From contig CALFMO010000027.1 of assembly GCA_937879855.1 (NCBI GenBank), positions 1-14,959 on the forward strand: DNA of 14,959 nucleotides. The letters run 5' to 3'. Below the pieces are notes generated by a model. That model saw nothing but the letters and a program-made list of their open reading frames with translations, was not told the origin of the DNA and made no database searches. This DNA is from an uncultured Acidobacteriaceae bacterium. Its GTDB lineage: Bacteria > Acidobacteriota > Terriglobia > Terriglobales > Acidobacteriaceae. Positions 14,535-14,959 of this stretch are shown here, in pieces (positions within the stretch are counted from its first letter, which is position 1; the number at the start of each line of letters is the position of its first letter). Position numbers and translations under genes: made by a program.

Positions 14535-14894
14535 TTAGGCGCGTCGCGCTGACTGCAGCGTCTCTGTCAGCCGACGAATATCGGCGCGTGTCAAACCAGC
14601 TTGGGGGACAATCGTTACGTACTGTCTTGTTCCGCTCAACCGATCTCGGGCCTCGACGTTGAGCACCCCGTTAGCGTCCACATCGAACGTGATCTCGATC
14701 TGGGCCTCGGTTGCCATTCTCGGTTCGAGACCGGACAACGTCAGATAAGCCAAAGTTCGGTTGTCGCTCGCTCGCGCGTGTTCGCCCTGTACAACTCGGA
14801 TCTCCACTGATGTCTGATGGTCCAGCGACGTCGAGAAGATCTCGGTCTTTTTTGTAGGTATTGTTGTGTTACGCGGGAGCATCGGCACTGTGTC
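14535..14894 (-). pseudogene. dnaK: Truncated DnaK (Hsp70) fragment, beta substrate-binding domain
   Basis: About 119 codons of clear DnaK substrate-binding domain: MLPRNTTIPTKKTEIFST, QTSVEIRVVQGE, DNRTLAYLTLSGL, QIEITFDVDANGVLNVEARD and QYVTIVPQAGL. The whole nucleotide-binding domain is missing upstream, and the helical lid ends early (LTETLQSARRA then stop). DnaK likeness fades at about 14894. The frame stays open to the window edge but reads through non-DnaK sequence containing IS-like end repeats. The simplest reading is a dnaK-like gene cut by an insertion and left as a remnant. A GTG at 14888 could start a 117-residue product, but function is doubtful. Confidence 0.82.
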
Positions 14895-14910
14895 CCCATC
14901 CGCATGATTT

Positions 14911-14955
14911 CGATACTCTAATTTGGCCCCCCAACGATCATCTAAATTGGCCCCC
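14911..14955. repeat. Two 21-bp direct repeats, probable IS21-type element end
   Basis: Positions 14911-14931 and 14935-14955 match at 18 of 21 bases (both begin CGAT and end in TTGGCCCCC) with a 24-bp period. Multiple short direct repeats just inside the end are typical of IS21-family insertion sequences. The element itself would lie beyond the right edge. No transposase is visible, so the family is an inference. Confidence 0.5.
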
Positions 14956-14959
14956 TGAG

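Noticed and set aside
1..14959. CRISPR array, tRNA or rRNA genes
   Set aside because: No regularly spaced repeats of the right size and no cloverleaf or rRNA-like segment was seen on either strand.

Overview
The window reads as a bacterial genomic (defence) island with moderate GC content by eye. Bacterial promoters, ATGA/TAATG gene overlaps and GTG/TTG starts all fit a bacterium. The sequence does not allow a confident genus. A mildly GC-rich Gram-negative such as a proteobacterium is plausible, but this is only an inference. No housekeeping gene is intact. The right edge holds a broken dnaK fragment next to terminal repeats that look like an IS21-type insertion-sequence end, which suggests an accessory region bounded by mobile DNA.

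Layout from left to right. (1) A possible gene runs off the left edge (minus strand). It is divergent from an HNH endonuclease with an SRA/YDG-like N-terminal region (226-933, plus), a candidate modified-DNA (type IV-like) restriction nuclease. (2) A nucleotide/base-modification block follows. A thymidylate-kinase-like P-loop protein (1368-1982) and a protein resembling the helical domain of phage 5-hydroxymethyl-dU DNA kinase (2013-3071) lie on the plus strand. They converge on, and overlap by 28 bp, a thymidylate-synthase/pyrimidine-hydroxymethylase homologue (3044-4051, minus). (3) From here to 11072 everything is on the minus strand. In transcription order the genes are: TIR protein A (9759-11072), SLOG protein A (8998-9759), a three-TM protein (8570-8992), TIR protein B (7216-8361), SLOG protein B (6623-7219), a small ThsB-like TIR (6023-6508), an Nmad2 nucleotide-modification-associated protein (5373-6029), a two-TM protein (4855-5100), and a dCTP-deaminase-fold protein with a C-terminal TM helix and a lost catalytic Glu (4202-4852). 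The thymidylate-synthase-like gene comes last. (4) Divergent from TIR A is a 1061-residue DUF4062-STAND NTPase (11348-14533, plus).

How they may work together (inference). The three TIR proteins keep the catalytic Glu four residues after a Trp. TIR A and TIR B are each followed, by start/stop overlap, by a different SLOG-fold protein. SLOG domains bind nucleotide-derived ligands, as in ThsA of Thoeris, so the arrangement looks like a duplicated, split Thoeris-like circuit: a TIR makes an NAD-derived signal, a SLOG protein senses it, and a small membrane protein may be the effector. Interleaved with it is a pyrimidine-nucleotide module (thymidylate synthase/hydroxymethylase, kinase, HMUDK-like helical protein, Nmad2, inactive-looking dCTP deaminase). 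It could make or sense a modified thymidine nucleotide. The joining of a TIR/SLOG signalling system to an hmdU-type nucleotide pathway is the main candidate for a new system here. All family assignments come from reading motifs by eye; no database search was run.
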